Positions 24,319 to 46,860 of a stretch of DNA of 64,000 bases are shown piece after piece. The stretch covers positions 933,001 through 997,000 of the forward strand of contig NC_092675.1 of assembly GCF_964355755.1 (NCBI RefSeq). Reading direction: 5' to 3'. Made by a program: the position numbers and the translations under genes. Under the pieces are notes generated by a model. It saw only the letters and a program-made list of their open reading frames with translations. It did no database searches and was not told where the DNA came from. This DNA comes from Antedon mediterranea (lineage: Eukaryota > Echinodermata > Crinoidea > Comatulida > Antedonidae). The number at the start of each line of letters is the position of its first letter. Within the stretch, counting starts at the first letter, position 1.

Positions 24319-27300
24319 GTTGTACAATATTTATAAACATGATAGATTAATTATTGTTTAAGCAAACAGCATGAGATTTATATATTGTGCTGTTGTAACC
24401 TGTGGCAGAAGCTCTATGTTTGAAACTCGCAGGAGGATGTGTATGTGTGGCACACATCATGGTATACCTTTAGTGAAGTTGGAAACCAACTCAAAACTTG
24501 TTCAACATTATTGAAAAAGAAAATCATTTAAAAAAAAACATACTTTACAAACGTTTTATCGACAATAATCATTAGCTAAAGCATCAAAATTAAATTCATC
24601 ATTGCACGTACTGTAATTAGGAAATATAAGTGGGTAAATTGCAACTTGGGTTATGGCATCACTATCCATCTTGTAGGTGCTCTTTGATCTTTGATGTAAG
24701 GTTACCTGTAAAGGTCGTATTTATATGTAAGGTCAACTCTTTGTACATCTTCTTCTCTCTAGTAGCAACATTTTGCATTGCATTATCTGTCAAGGACAGT
24801 GCTATAAATTATATACAGAAGGTTAATACTGACAATCATTTCCTAGTATTAATACTACCAATATTGATTATAATGCATTTTGTTGCTTTTACTCTATTGG
24901 TGTATTGTTAAAATTAACATATTAGCAGCAATAGAATAACACTATACATGTTGATATAAACACGCTTTAGAATTGTATAATAATTATATACTCTGTTGGT
25001 TTTTGTAGTCTGTTGGTTTTCAAACATTTAAACAAATCAGTCTTTATAATAGTTATTACTGATTTTATTCAATTTGGTTTATATTTTATGCATGTAAAAT
25101 TGTAATGTCCCAGATAAAGCTGGGCGAATGTAATATTAGAAAGCTGAATTTGGGGTATTGTTTCAGAGCTTTGTTAAAGGTGGGCTAAAATATTGACCAG
25201 AAGTGGGGTTATATCTGAATCTTACAATACAGTATATTTAAGGGTAGTTTAGGATTTTAACTGATTTGTTGAGTACAGGTGGTGTGTTTATAGCTTATAT
25301 ATGATGGTACATAGACAATGATGTATCCCTTTGTAGTATTACATTTTAAACTTCTGAGGGTACTATTTTGATCTAAGTGTCACTTGACTATAGGGGTATT
25401 TTAGGCTTGAAGAAGGGTGTAGGAAAGTTATTTACATTTTACTACTAGTAAGTTATCACTCTACAACAAAATGAAAAATGCACTATCTTTAAATCGTAAT
25501 TGTCAGTGGCCAAACAATAAATGTCATTGTTGCAAGGAACATACACACATAAAACAAAATACATGAACATACAGTATACACATATTTATGAATTACAATA
25601 GTACTGTCTATAAACGTTGTCTTGGTCCAGAATTTTTGGTTGGTTTCAACAACTACAAGAAATTTGTTAAAACTATATAATTATAATATAATTATTATTT
25701 TCCCTTTCAGTATTATTATATATGCTTTTCTAATGATTTTTTGCTTTTACTCTGTAAAAGCATTATATAAATTCTTTAAAATGTGTACTGTACGTCATAT
25801 GATTCTCTTTAACAGGCAATTCTCAGAAATATTATCAAATTTTTTTGTTTATATCTTTATACTATCTAAAATTTGATGATTTGAAATTTAAGATATAGAA
25901 ACACATCGAGAGCAATTGAGGAAGGAAAAACATTAATAATAATAAATAATGTACATCAAACTAAAAGAATAATAATAAAATTTTATTGCAAGAACGTTTT
26001 ACGATAACTATTACTTAATAGCTACAATAATTTCCATTGTGTTGTGTGGTTATTTTAAAGGTGACTTTCTGTTAATTGATTTTAAATGTACTTGGAAGAT
26101 GTTTTACATTACAAACAAATCCAATTACAGGTCGAAATTTTAAAATAATCCAGTATACTTTATATTATTTAAAGTGCGTTCTGTACATAAACAAAATACA
26201 TATTTACAATTGATAAAAAATGTTTTGCTTGTATCTATATTATAGGTATATTTAATAGATATATAATAGCTTGCATATTTAATTTTTTTTATGATTTTAT
26301 CAAAAATAATTATATTATAATTTGTCTATTCTTGAAATATGTAAGATTTTGTAAACAAAGTAAACACATGAGAATAAAAATGTATAATTTATTGTGAAAT
26401 CTATACTATTCAGAAAACAAATTATTATGTGTATCCCATATATTATAATATTAATACCAGTATTTAAAACAATTTAAGATATACAGTATACCTTTTTATT
26501 TATTTAGAAATTAAATGTTATTGTCTTAAGGCCAATGAATGATGTTATGTGATTCATTACAATGCACTACCCACTGCAAACAACAGTTGAGTGACGTCAT
26601 ACCAACGTAGGCCTCAAATCCTGGTTTAATTTGAAATCCTTTAGAATGAAAGCCTGATGACGTAAGACCTTTGATAGCAATAGGAAGTTAGCCTGGTTGT
26701 ATCCAGGTGTTGATACTTATATCACATTATGATGCTTGTTGTAAATGTAAGGTTTTTATCAGTTGGCATTTTCACTGCTAAAAAGACATGAATTGATGTG
26801 TGTGGACACGTGTATAAACAAAATAAACCTTTTTACTTTTTCATTTATTGTTTATATTGTATTGCTTTCTTCTTTCTAGTCTAGATAGGAGTTATGTGAT
26901 TACTGAAGCTATTGTAGTACCTGCTAATTGATATATTCCCTTATGGAATGGAGTTTCATTGAATATTTTTAAACAAAAGTGTCTTTGGTTTTATAATATT
27001 TCAATACAGTACAAATCAGTTATAATAATATTGTACAATAAAATAATGATTTTTTAATTAATAATAAAATATTCCTTAAAACAAAGCTACCCAATTTTTA
27101 TAGAAAAAGATTCATCAGATTTCAATCAAACATTTAAGAATAATTTATTTTAAGGTGACTTGTTTTAGTATTCCTGACAATAGTAGACAACGATTTTGAA
27201 TACATATCTTAATTATTATACAACATAATTTGTCTGAATTTATTAACCTGTAGAATCTTAATAATTGATGATTGATAACTAAAAAACATATTTCTTTTGT

Positions 27301-30300
27301 TATTTTAATAAATTTTGAGAACAAGAGAAAGGGAAATAAAATGGAGTAGACACACGTCTCAATTGTACATGTTATAAATACACTACACAAGTATCAATTC
27401 TACCTTTTATTACCGTGCCACAAGTTTTATTCATTATTGAACTCATCTGATCAACATAACAATGAATATAAAAATCCAAAATGCTTTTCCTGATTTAGTA
27501 AATGTAGTAATTTTATGGTCGATTTGCTTACTACGATTTTGAATTTGCATAATGGAATAACTCGTACTAGTAGCAGGTATATCATGAGAAGAATACACTA
27601 CAGGCAATTGTACATATATTTGAATAGGAACTACACACTTGGTTCGTTTTTGTAAGTGACAAAAGCTTACATTGTCACTTTTATTTTGTTAATGCTATGA
27701 CAAATGAAAGGAATCACAGAAAAATGTGGACTGTATTTCTGTCATAGCAAATTAATCAATTTCAGGGTTTCATAAAATAATAAATTGATGTTTTTTCTTT
27801 TCTGTGAATCAGTGTTATGTAAAAAAAATCTATTTTTATATAGGCCTAATACATAATAAAAAAATCTATCATATTTTAGTCAAGGAAGAGTGAAATTACT
27901 GTACACTCTTTCACACTAATTTCACTCTTACATGTTTTAATCTATTTGTCTTATCAGTTTATAAACTTTAACATTTTATGGTTCAATAATAATTTCTTTT
28001 CTTACTAATACCACCATAGAGATATCTCTATGATACCACTAAATGATAGCTTGGTTAATGTTGTCTTGTAGTTGACAAATAAACAGAAAACCTGCCTTAA
28101 TAAAGTTATATAGTATAATATTAAAATATGTATGGATTATCAGAAAAATTATATTTATTTGTAATGTTATAGTAATACAAATAATAAATCAAAAGAATAT
28201 TTGTAAATTCTATAGAAATAATTTTGTCATCTATTATATAAAAATTAGGGTAATTTTTAACAAAATTAAGGGGAAATGGCAACTAAAACATAAAAAGAAA
28301 TTACAGAGTTAGCCAAATCAATTACTAAACAAGTTCTTGTTAGCATTTGTTATTGGTCAATACAATTGTGCTGTTGTCATACCTAAATGTTATTGCGCAA
28401 CAATTGATAACAAGATAATATTATGAAACATTGTGTGTGAACAACAAAACTGACTAACATAATAATTTTCAACACTAGAATTTTCTTGATTTTTATGGAT
28501 TGTTGTAATAAACGCCCACTTACTCTTCTGTTCAGTCATTAGTGAAAAATAGAAATAGAGTTTATTATTCATGATAGTTTTAGAAAATCACATATCACAT
28601 CAAAATTTATTTTAAAACTTATTAGATAAATTATTAGTAAATTTATATGACACATTTGTGTTGCGAAATATAGTTGGAAATATTTGTTCATATTTCATCT
28701 ACTTCTTCTTATACTGTATATCCTATTGAATACTGACAACATACACTGACATGTTTTATTATTTTCACTTCATTTCCAACTATATTTTTTGTTTGAGAAA
28801 CATTATTTCCACAGATCTGCACCTAGCATTTACAGTACTAATTCACTCAATTTTTTTCAATTTCTAGTGGAGGAATTATTTTCTTCCATGGTTTAAGGAA
28901 CAAAGATTCAGTCTTTTTGATTTTACCACTTTTAGGAATTGAGGCCACTTACATTACAAGGTTCTTTATGTGGAATTCTGAAATCAAGGATAGTAATCCA
29001 AAATGTCTATTTTTTATGTTAATATGTGGGGCAATAACAATTATATGTACTAAATAATTCTATTAGAATAGATTAAGGCAGTTTTTTGCATTGTTGACAA
29101 TTTTTGAATGATACTTTAAGTAATCACTGTATATTTTATTGTTAAATAATTTCCTAATTACACAGTTGAGCTTTCAATTTGTGTGTAAAAAATACTGGTA
29201 GCACTAGAAAAAATGTTAAAAACCAGAACTTGTACTAGTACAGGTCACAAGCCTATCTAATAGAGTCATGTTGCTTTAGTTGACAGCCAGCCAATCAGAT
29301 CATAGGATAGATCAGTTGAGGTCACAAAGGTCAGACTGTCATTGAGTTGGATTTCAGGTTTTTTTTTTGTCCCAAGGTCCAATTAGAATAAAGCAGTCTT
29401 CAGCCAGTTAATCTGATCATTCAACCAGGAGTTGTTCATGTGGTAAGAAGCGAGCTTTATGCATCCACTCTCTCTGTTATTGATTTCTGTTGAGAGTTAC
29501 GTAGTAGCTGCATGGTAACTGAATCTAATACATAATACTATATTGGATTTATCTAGCACATTTTCTTCTCTGGATTTCTTAATGTGTTATCTGCTTTCCT
29601 GCAAATTATGGATAATTACACGGTGTTAAATAACGGAACCAAGGGTCAGAAATAATATATTAGTGTATGCATACATTCATTGTATTGTGAGACTATCTTT
29701 ATTGTAAACCTTAATGTACGGTCCAGCTGATTGAGTATACTTAACACTCTCTGTTTATTGTTGTGTTTTATTTGAGCAAAAGATTACATTCTTTTCTTGC
29801 CGATTTTTTTCTCTGGATATTCTTATTACCTGTCCTGGTTGGATTTATAATGTATTTTCTGAAATTGTAAGTATATTTTAATGTTTTATTGTTGAATGTA
29901 CAGTACATTTATATCTATAAAATTCATATAAAACAAATCAAATATAATTATAAGTTGGGCGCTGAACATGAAAATAAAAAATGACTTTACTTTTTAAAGA
30001 ATAACATTAACATTATTATTGAATATTATTACTGTATAGTATTTGCAACCATTTTTGGAATACCCATTTATGATAACTTTGTTCATCATAAACATGGTTA
30101 CTAATAAAATAAATTCATTGTATATTTGTTGTGGATACTGAAAAATGTGAGAGATAATGTCCTCATACTGTAGTAGGTGGCTTTTGATTAGTGACATTAT
30201 ACCTATAGGCTATAGTGGGTACTAATTATGCCATGCTACTTTTTGTGCACATGCTGGGATGTACTTCCTTACTCGTTTCCTTGGCACAGTTTTGGTAGAT

Positions 30301-30480
30301 TCTAGGTGCAGACCAATTGCGTAACACTGGAGGAAAAGGCCCCTGGTTTAGCACTGCTAAGGGGCCCTCAACGCTCATAGCCGTTACGACACTGCCAACA
30401 CCATTCTCATTCTCATTGTCGATATATCATATCGAAAAGCTCCATATTATTGATATTCCAATCAATCCTATTGGTGTTGA
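24319..30480. other. Non-coding AT-rich stretch
   Basis: No supportable gene. Features seen are the inverted repeat at 27886-27929, an 18-bp palindrome at 28015-28032 and a higher-complexity patch near 29220-29520, which I could not assign to an exon. Confidence 0.4.
27886..27929. repeat. 13-bp perfect inverted repeat (hairpin)
   Basis: AAGAGTGAAATTA at 27886-27898 and its exact complement TAATTTCACTCTT at 27917-27929, with an 18-base loop. The stem is shorter than a typical microRNA precursor. Confidence 0.7.
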
Positions 30481-30511
30481 AAAGAGGTTCTAATATAGTT
30501 TAGAATCAATA

Positions 30512-30776
30512 ATTGTGTTATCCCTTGCTGTGTGTCCTTTTGCTGTGTTATCCCTTGCTGTGTGTCCTTTTGCTGTGTTATCCCTTGCTGTGTGTCCTTT
30601 TGCTGTGTTATCCCTTGCTGTGTGTCCTTTTGCTGTGTTATCCCTTGCTGTGTGTCCTTTTGCTGTGTTATCCCTTGCTGTGTGTCCTTTTGCTGTGTTA
30701 TCCCTTGCTGTGTGTCCTTTTGCTGTGTTATTCCTTGCTGTGTTATCCCTTGCTGTGTGTCCTTTTGCTGTGTATC
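30512..30776. repeat. 30-bp minisatellite, about 9 copies
   Basis: The unit (TGTGTTATCCCTTGC then TGTGTGTCCTTTTGC) repeats almost without change; the penultimate stretch carries one T substitution and a partial unit. The word AAAGAGGTTC stands on both sides (30481-30490 and 30777-30786). All three plus frames and one minus frame stay open through it because the unit is a multiple of three and free of stops; this is not evidence of coding. Confidence 0.9.
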
Positions 30777-31257
30777 AAAGAGGTTCATTATTCTGTTCTT
30801 GGAGAATGTAGACATCAATCAAAGATAATAATTTAGATATGTTTCTTTGAATCAATAAAACAAATATTCTAGCTAGTGGAAAGAAAACTGATTCAGAGAT
30901 ATGATTGTGACTGTCTGCTAACAGTTCAAAGGTCATATCATTTAAAGCACCACTATAGTCCAAGTCCTAGTATTAAATATCGTCAAACTATAAAGCGCAA
31001 AGTGCTTCGTTTGACATTTATTAATTAATATGTCTTAATTGCTATTAAAATCTTGCCATGCAATGGAAATAAAAAGTCTATGAAACCTGATTTTCTTTCA
31101 TTGGAATTGAAAAACTATTATTTATAGGTCAGTGTTTTTTTTAACTATAGCTATACAGTACATGCTTTTTGTACATACACAATGTTTTTACAATGTGGTG
31201 AAAAAAATTAATTTGTATTTTTTGTATGTCTTAACTTACAAACATTACAAAGCTTAA

Positions 31258-31881
31258 AGACCCCTTCCCTGCAATTTTGGACGTTTTTTGGAAAATAATA
31301 CATATATCACTTTAAAAACATTAAACCATGTCATTCCTTGTCTTAAATGTACGTTTTATGGTAAATTATGATAAAAAGTGAGAAACAATGCACTACCTAA
31401 GTAGCTCGCGGCGGTCGACCTCTCGTGGATAGTCTTAGGCCTAGCCTAGCTAGGCTTAGTTTTGTAGGCCTAGCTGGTAAACATCGGTAACGTACGAACA
31501 TCATACACTAGCTATATACCTAGCCTGACGTTGTATAGTTGCTGCATTAATTGTCTTTCTATTTTTGCCAGACTCCGTTGATACAAATTGGGGAAAACCC
31601 GGTATTTTCGCTGAAAAGTTAGGAGTCTTCCATTTGTTTTGGCCTCACGATCAATCGAAAAGTGGGCGAATTACAGGTGAAAAACAAAAATATCAATCCG
31701 CGCGCAATGCATTTTGGGATTTATAGCGGGCCGCTATAATTATTAGAATCGACTTATTTTTCACATTTTTAACCGTTTAAAGACGAAAAAAGTTATCGCA
31801 ATAGGACCATATAGTATTATTTTTACATTAAATATAGTTTGTGCTCTTAAATTAGATCTAAAAAACGTGGGGAAGGGGGCT
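31258..31881. mobile_element. piggyBac-type MITE with TTAA target, 624 bp
   Basis: Ends AGACCCCTTCCC at the left and GGGAAGGGGGCT at the right form 12-bp inverted repeats with one mismatch. TTAA stands on both sides (31254-31257 and 31882-31885). TTAA duplication is the established mark of piggyBac transposition. No transposase frame is present. The interior is CpG-richer than its flanks and holds a TAGGCCTAGC cluster near 31437-31475. Confidence 0.68.
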
Positions 31882-31885
31882 TTAA

Positions 31886-34800
31886 TATAATATCACTAGG
31901 CACTAGTGAAGGATTCCTTTTTAGACTCCACAAATATGAAACAAACTACAGTACAGTTAGTGCCACTAAAATAAACTGACATCTGCACTTCTCACAAATT
32001 GCTCAGCTTTGTGATAGCTTCCTTGACTAACAACATTTCTGTATTTGATGTAATCACAGCATTATAGTATAATACTATATTGATGAATTCTAAATAACCT
32101 CTAAAGAAGAACCTTCTTGAATTAACAGGTTTTAGTTAAAGATACTTTAGAGAATTTTTTAAATGTGTGACTTTTATTATCTTAATTCTTCTAGCACTTA
32201 AGTTTGTATACTTAATTCAAGTCTGTACTCTTTTTAAGTTTTCATGATAAATTCCATACAGTAGTAGGTCTACAGAAAATAGAATATTTTACAGAAGGAA
32301 TCCAATATGTTCACAAATTTGTGTGCTTTGTATTGTTAGCAGTTGAGCAAGTTGCTTTCTGAACACTTTAAGTTGGCTTCATTGTTCGGTACAAGTGAAG
32401 CATTGTATGAGCTTTTTGTCTGGCTCTTCAATGGGCTGGAGCTAGTCAATTAATTCAGGTTCTTGTAACAGAATAGAGAACAAACCACAAAGATACCTCT
32501 GTGATTGTTAGGTAAACAATGAATTTACACTCAAGGAAGTGATCTATAACAAATCAAATGGTAATATTATTTAATCAATTTGTTGTATAAATATATTAAT
32601 TCATATTAATTGAACAATTAGCATAATTGATATCAATAATTTAAAGTTAATTATTTATTTTTAATCTATTTTTTAGTTGAAAGTTCGCCTCAGTAAACAT
32701 TGACTTTGAGTGGTCAATTAATAGGTTTTCACTGAGTTGGAAGTGGTCAGTTTTGGTTTAATTTTGAATCAAATTATGAAGTAATGTATAGTTTGTTCAT
32801 TCACTGTTTTTTCCAAAACATTTTCTATAGAAAAAGACTGTCTCTGTCAATTTAAGGTAAATATCTATATTGCAGTTCTGGAAAAGCTGAATTAATGTAT
32901 TTCAGTAAAGGATGAATTTGGGCCTACACTGTATAGTGAAAGGGTTTGCTATGTTTTTTGGAGGTTTGCGGGGGTTTGCGGTGTTTAGCAATACTGGGGG
33001 TTTGCGGTGTTTAGCAATACTCATAGTGAAATGGTTTTCAGAAAATAAATTCTATATATTCTTTAAATACATTTCACTAGTACTAGTAGTGTACAATAGT
33101 ATTTTTTCCCTGGTACTGTAATTTATCATAATTTTATATTGAAGTAGCTCGTGGAAAAGCTCATTCATTAAACAAATTACCTATTAAACGTATAACGTAC
33201 GGTACATTAATTTATAATTTGTAATGAGTAAATCAATGTATAAATAATCGTTTGCTATTCTGTGTGAATAGTATTATATAACTAACTGATATTGTCAATA
33301 TTGGCCTGAACTGTTGAACTATAATTGCATAAATCACCATAGGATACTAAAATTGTAATGAGGACAAATAGAAACTACTACATGAAACAACTAACTGTAT
33401 GTCATCATCATTTTTTAAGAGTGTATACAATATATTCTTTGAATAATCACATTTTCCTTCCTTACTTACTCCAGTAAATAGGATGATCATTCATATGTAT
33501 ATTTTTTTTAATGATTATTTAAGAGATTTGTTTTTTAGTAATATGACAGTATTTTATTCAATAAGAAATGTATAAACAATGTACAGAGTGAATCGTGTAT
33601 TAATGTTCAGTAAATATATGTGCAAGATATTGAAACAAATTAGATAAAAATAACTCAAATTTATTATTTATAACTACACTTGAATAAGTTTATAATTGTA
33701 CCATATTGTTATTGTTACTCCTCCTTGGTTTATTAGTAGTGATGTTTGATTTGTTTTCACACTGTGAGTATGGTACAGCTTATTGATTATGATATTTTAC
33801 ATGGGTTTAGCAACTGGAGATTTCAATACATTTCGACTTCAGGGGACTTATGGACATCTACTAATAGTACATAGTATGTAATTGTTAAAACACATGAACT
33901 GACTTCTGAATGTTTTAATGTCCCTACAAACATTAATATGTCATTTTGACAGATGTTGATTGCTGTCACTACTGTACAAACGTTATTGTACATGTGGTCT
34001 CTTTAAAGTTACAGTAACTGAGTACCGTACCACTACCATCCAATGTGGTTTACTATGTTGTTTAGCTTTGAACCTTTTGCAACTCAGTTTGCAGTTTTAG
34101 TCCTATTATTAAAAGCATCAGTATGTTTATTTTACACTTATTTTGTATGGTGCAACAGTGCGAGGTTATGCAAACTGATATTAATATGTTTAGTGCAATT
34201 ATTTTGTAATTTTTATAAGATAGAATGCTGTAAAGTAAAGTACACTAGTTAAACAAATTCCTGCTTTTGATAGTGCACACAGGTGACACAGGAAACACTG
34301 AGGCTATCTGATTAAGTTGTGTTTGTATAGAAAGAATGCAAGAATGGAACCACAATATTAGTTCTTGTCTATAAAGTGTGCTCACAGATTCTAAGTGATA
34401 AAGATTTTCTAACACAATAACCTTTATTCAATGGTTGAAATAGGAACATATCAGATTCTGCTGTCTAACCTTTTTGTTGTACACTTGACAATTGTTTGCA
34501 TGATATAGAAGGTGTGTGTATATTAACCTTATCGTTCCAGTCATCAAATAAAACACCAAACTATGGCATTGTTGCTAGGGCGTTATTCTAGCCGTTTACA
34601 ATAGATTCTTTGATTAAATTCTTTGATTGCAGATTGTGAGTGAGCGATTATTAGAGAATTATCGTCTAAGTTCCATAATTAGATAGCAGTTAGTCCCTTA
34701 TTGTTGATAAACTTTAATATTCTCGTATTTTATTACTACTATGGTAGTTATAATTTAGATGTTACAACTGATAACAATTCTTTTTAAATTTATACAATGT

Positions 34801-36922
34801 CATACTCAACTCTGAATTTGTTGGGGTTGATTCCATTCTTGCTTGTCCATATTCTGAATTCTGTACTGTATCGCTTGTTTCCATTGCTGATTTACCTTTT
34901 TATTAGCTTACAATAATTGTTATTAGTGCATGTGATATATGCAAATCTTTGCTTTTGTCAAATAGTGAGTATTATATAATTTAAATCAATATTTAGTATT
35001 TAAAAATATATTAACAGATGTTTTACAATTATTTACATAAAACAGACAAATATTTACTGTTTGAAAACCCGAAGATCTACCAATATTAGATTTAAGTAAT
35101 AGTAAAACCACCAGCTGTATGAAACACATTTGGTGGGATTTATTTAGACATTAATAAATATGTCATCAAGAATCCCCCTTTTTTGTCAATGTACAGGCTA
35201 CAGTACATCAAAACTTGAAAATAATAGTTTTCAATAAATAATCTCCATGCTATGAATAAGTAATGTTATGACTAGTAAAGTTAGGTTTGGTATACCATGT
35301 GTTTCCAAAAGATGTTTTTGACATTTTTGGTTGTGTTTCCAAAAGATGTTTTTGACATTTTTGGTTGTGTTTCCAAAAGATGTTTTTGACATTTTTGGTT
35401 GTGTTTCCAAAAGATGTTTTTGACATTCTTGGTTGTAGTGCACCTTCTGGAGAATAGCATCATTTTATGCCACATTTAGTCTTAATCTTTTAGTAACTTT
35501 GGTTTTAAGAATCTTGTAATTTAATTTATGGCAGCACTCCTCATATTTGTACAATATCAATTGATTTTATCACACTAATACTCTTTAGCTTACAAACGCG
35601 TCGCACAAAAGCAACGAAATAAGTTAAATGCTGTAGGGGATGTTGTTAACCATCGCTTAAAGCTATGATTGCTTACATTCGTATACATGTTTGATTATCC
35701 AGTGTTCCGTCTATGGCGCATTGTTTGCGGTGTGACGCCCTGAAATTACTCTAATTGATTTCTTAGCAGTGTACTTGTTAAATGATAGGCAATGCATCAT
35801 TTAGGTTCCGTCAATACAAATTATGCATACGTTGACGCATTAACATTTAGTAGGCATGTATACCCAAGACTAAATATTATACTTAATATTTCTCCATTAT
35901 GTCTTAATTAAATGTATTCTAAACAAAGACCTATTATACTATAATTATAAACAAACATGAACATTAAACTAATTAGTTCTTGATATTAATTAGTACAAAT
36001 GTGTAGCTATTTCTATAATATTGTTTTTAACTATGGTAGCAGACAGCTTTTCTTTTGTTTACTAAATTGAATATGTATTGTTACATAGGGTGTTCACACA
36101 TTAAAATGCTGGTATGTTGATTGCATTGTATAAACATAGCTTGTTTATAGGAAACTAAAAAACAATTAAAAATTAAATTCTACAAGACAGAAGATGTTTA
36201 ATTTATTTGATTGTAAATTGTGATCACTTTTGGTACTGCTTCTGTGGTGAGGACTTGTATATGTTAGGATTTGATTTGATAACAGTACAGTCACCTATCA
36301 CAATTTGACTGACCTCTTGGACTGATTGTATGGTAATGCCTGATTTCCAGAAGGCCTTTACTGTATGCATTTAAAGGAAGAATTTGTGAGCTTCAGGAAT
36401 ATTTTGGTGGTTTGTTGAGAGTTTATATTTTTATAGTTTGTGGTTTGCTGTACTCATGACTGAAGGAACATTTCTACTTGAACATCAGACCACCATTGGC
36501 TAACCACTTCCCAATTTAATTTATTTAAATTCTTTGCAGTAATCAATTTGTCATCCTCATATGTCAATAGCTCATATACTACTGTGTTTGATTTATTGAT
36601 TCCTGGGTGTATTGGGGTTTTTTGGTGTTTTTTTTTTTTGTTCTTTTGAATAGAGAACATTTGTAGTTTTTAGTAAAATACAAAATCTGTATAACTACAT
36701 GCCTATTACAGTTCTGTAATATTCTTTCTCCTCAAGATGGTTATTTAAGGGTGTGGTACTTGTGTGGCTGCCATACAACATTACCCAACCATTTCCACCC
36801 ACCCCGCACAATTTCATCTTTAATATCTTATTCGATTTTCTGAACTTAAAACATACATTAAAATGAATAGATATACGGTATATATGTTTACTAAATCATT
36901 ACATTTTTTAAAATCTTTGCAG
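31886..36922. other. Non-coding AT-rich stretch before the first ZMIZ exon found
   Basis: No supportable exon on either strand. It includes the 34-bp minisatellite at 35299-35436 and a short duplication (GGTTTGCGGTGTTTAGCAAT) near 32970-33020. Because the exon at 36923 opens mid-codon after a good acceptor, this is most likely intron sequence of the ZMIZ gene. Confidence 0.5.
35299..35436. repeat. 34-bp minisatellite, 4 copies
   Basis: The word GTTTCCAAAAGATG starts at 35301, 35335, 35369 and 35403; each unit continues TTTTTGACATTTTTGGTTGT. The first copy is preceded by GGTATACCATGT, a phrase shared in inverse orientation with the start of the 18-bp minisatellite at 40369. Confidence 0.9.
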
Positions 36923-45274
<8,352 letters not shown>

Positions 45275-46860
45275 AAATTCCTACGCTGGCTAAACTGATT
45301 AAAAAAGAGAGTACTTTTTGGTGCTGGCCAAATACGTGTTAAATATATTTTGTATATTGTAAGCGAATCATAAGCTCCTATGATGACTTAAATGATCATA
45401 ATGGCAAGAGCCAGATGCATTCTATAGATGGTAATTATACGAGGTGGATGTCAATAATGTTTTGCTGAAAAAAAATTGACAGACAATTTAATGATACTGC
45501 AAGCCACCTCGGATTCTGGACATGTGTATTTTTGTGTTTTTTTTCGCAAGGTGCTGGCATTCCCACCTATCTTTTATTGCAAGACAATATTTGTTCATGG
45601 GATGATTTGAGTGATAGATTTGGCTGTTGATTCTGTTAACCATAACAATATACAAAAGAGCAGATGGACCTTTCATCAGGCATCAGGCCTAGAAATGTAA
45701 AACTTTCTCCTAAGCATATTGAGCTTAGTCCATCATACTATTCTAGGCCTAGTAAGCTAATACAACCTCCCAAGCCTACACATTGAGAGACATTTGGCAA
45801 GGCTTGGCAAGCCAAGACTGGTTTGGAAAGCTTCTTGACAGACGATATTAGCTGATGTGGTATTTGACTAGCTTGGAACTACCGAAGCTTGTATTTTATC
45901 CCTTTATCCTACCTTGAAGATCCTCAACTCCTATTTATTGACAAGCTTCCATTGTATTCTAGTGTGTTGTGCTGGAAATCTAAATACCTGTAAATGCAGG
46001 TGAACAATTTGATAATGAGAGATGAAGAGTGAGAGCTGTGTAAAAAAAGATAATTAAAATTTGTATGTTATAGTCTTCAATATGACAGTGTAAATTGTAA
46101 TCTATTTATTGAAAAAAAATGTTTCAACTTGACAATATGGTGACATTTGACATGATTGACGAGGTCGTTAACATCTTCCTGCCAGATGCAATATGGGTAA
46201 TTTGTATCCATTACGAATCTGTCACGTAGAAGATGCTGTAAATTAATTGTAATTTAAGATGCATTGTTGATAGCTGTACTCAAATGACCTTTGACATAGA
46301 CGGGACATAGAGATTTTGCTCTCTATATTGACGATATGTTGTAGTTTTTGTGAATTTTGTAGCTCATATAAATTATAATGAAAGAATTAAATATTTTCCA
46401 GGAAAAAATAATATGAAATCTGTTTTGAAAACGTTGACGGTAATTTAAAATTGTTAAAAAGAAAACTGAAATTTATGTATTTTATAAACAAAACAATTAA
46501 AAATAGAACAAAAATTATTGTTATACCGTAGTCATTTTGAAAGCATCTTTTTTTAATCATGGTAAATTAGACACTGTATAACATTTATCATTACGATGTC
46601 CAGTCATGGTCACGATGTCCAGTCATGGTCAAAAGAAACCAAAAATAATGATTTCATATTCATTTTTGAATAGAAAATATTTGGCAAAACATGTATACAG
46701 GTACTTTGAGAATTTGTCTTGTTTTAAGAAAATGTGTGGCACCTATTTTGTTTTCAATCAATACAGTATGTAGAAATGATAATAGATAATGTCATAATCA
46801 GTAATGTACTAGGCTCAACTCAGAAACTAAAAAATAAACAAGAAGAAACTCCCACTTTCC
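45275..46860 (+). other. ZMIZ1: ZMIZ 3' untranslated region (inferred extent)
   Basis: Sequence after the TAG stop with no open reading frame of note. The first canonical AATAAA I see is at 46833-46838; the true cleavage site cannot be fixed from sequence alone. A short tandem copy (CACGATGTCCAGTCATGGT) lies near 46592-46630. Confidence 0.4.
46833..46838 (+). terminator. Candidate polyadenylation signal AATAAA for ZMIZ
   Basis: Canonical hexamer about 1.56 kb after the stop codon; position only suggestive. Confidence 0.3.

Noticed and set aside
27886-27929. Possible microRNA precursor
   Set aside because: The stem is only 13 bp with an 18-base loop; too short for a typical precursor.
30512-30776. 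Possible CRISPR-like regular array
   Set aside because: Units are contiguous with no unique spacers, and the context is a eukaryotic genome.
30468-30836. Repetitive open frames through the 30-bp minisatellite (e.g. repeated TQQKDTQQGI on the minus strand)
   Set aside because: Open in several frames solely because the unit length is a multiple of three and lacks stops; no splice or start context supports translation.
36264-36312. GFDL-like translation considered as a missing ZMIZ N-terminal exon
   Set aside because: Similarity ends after four residues and a stop follows; no acceptor and donor fit.
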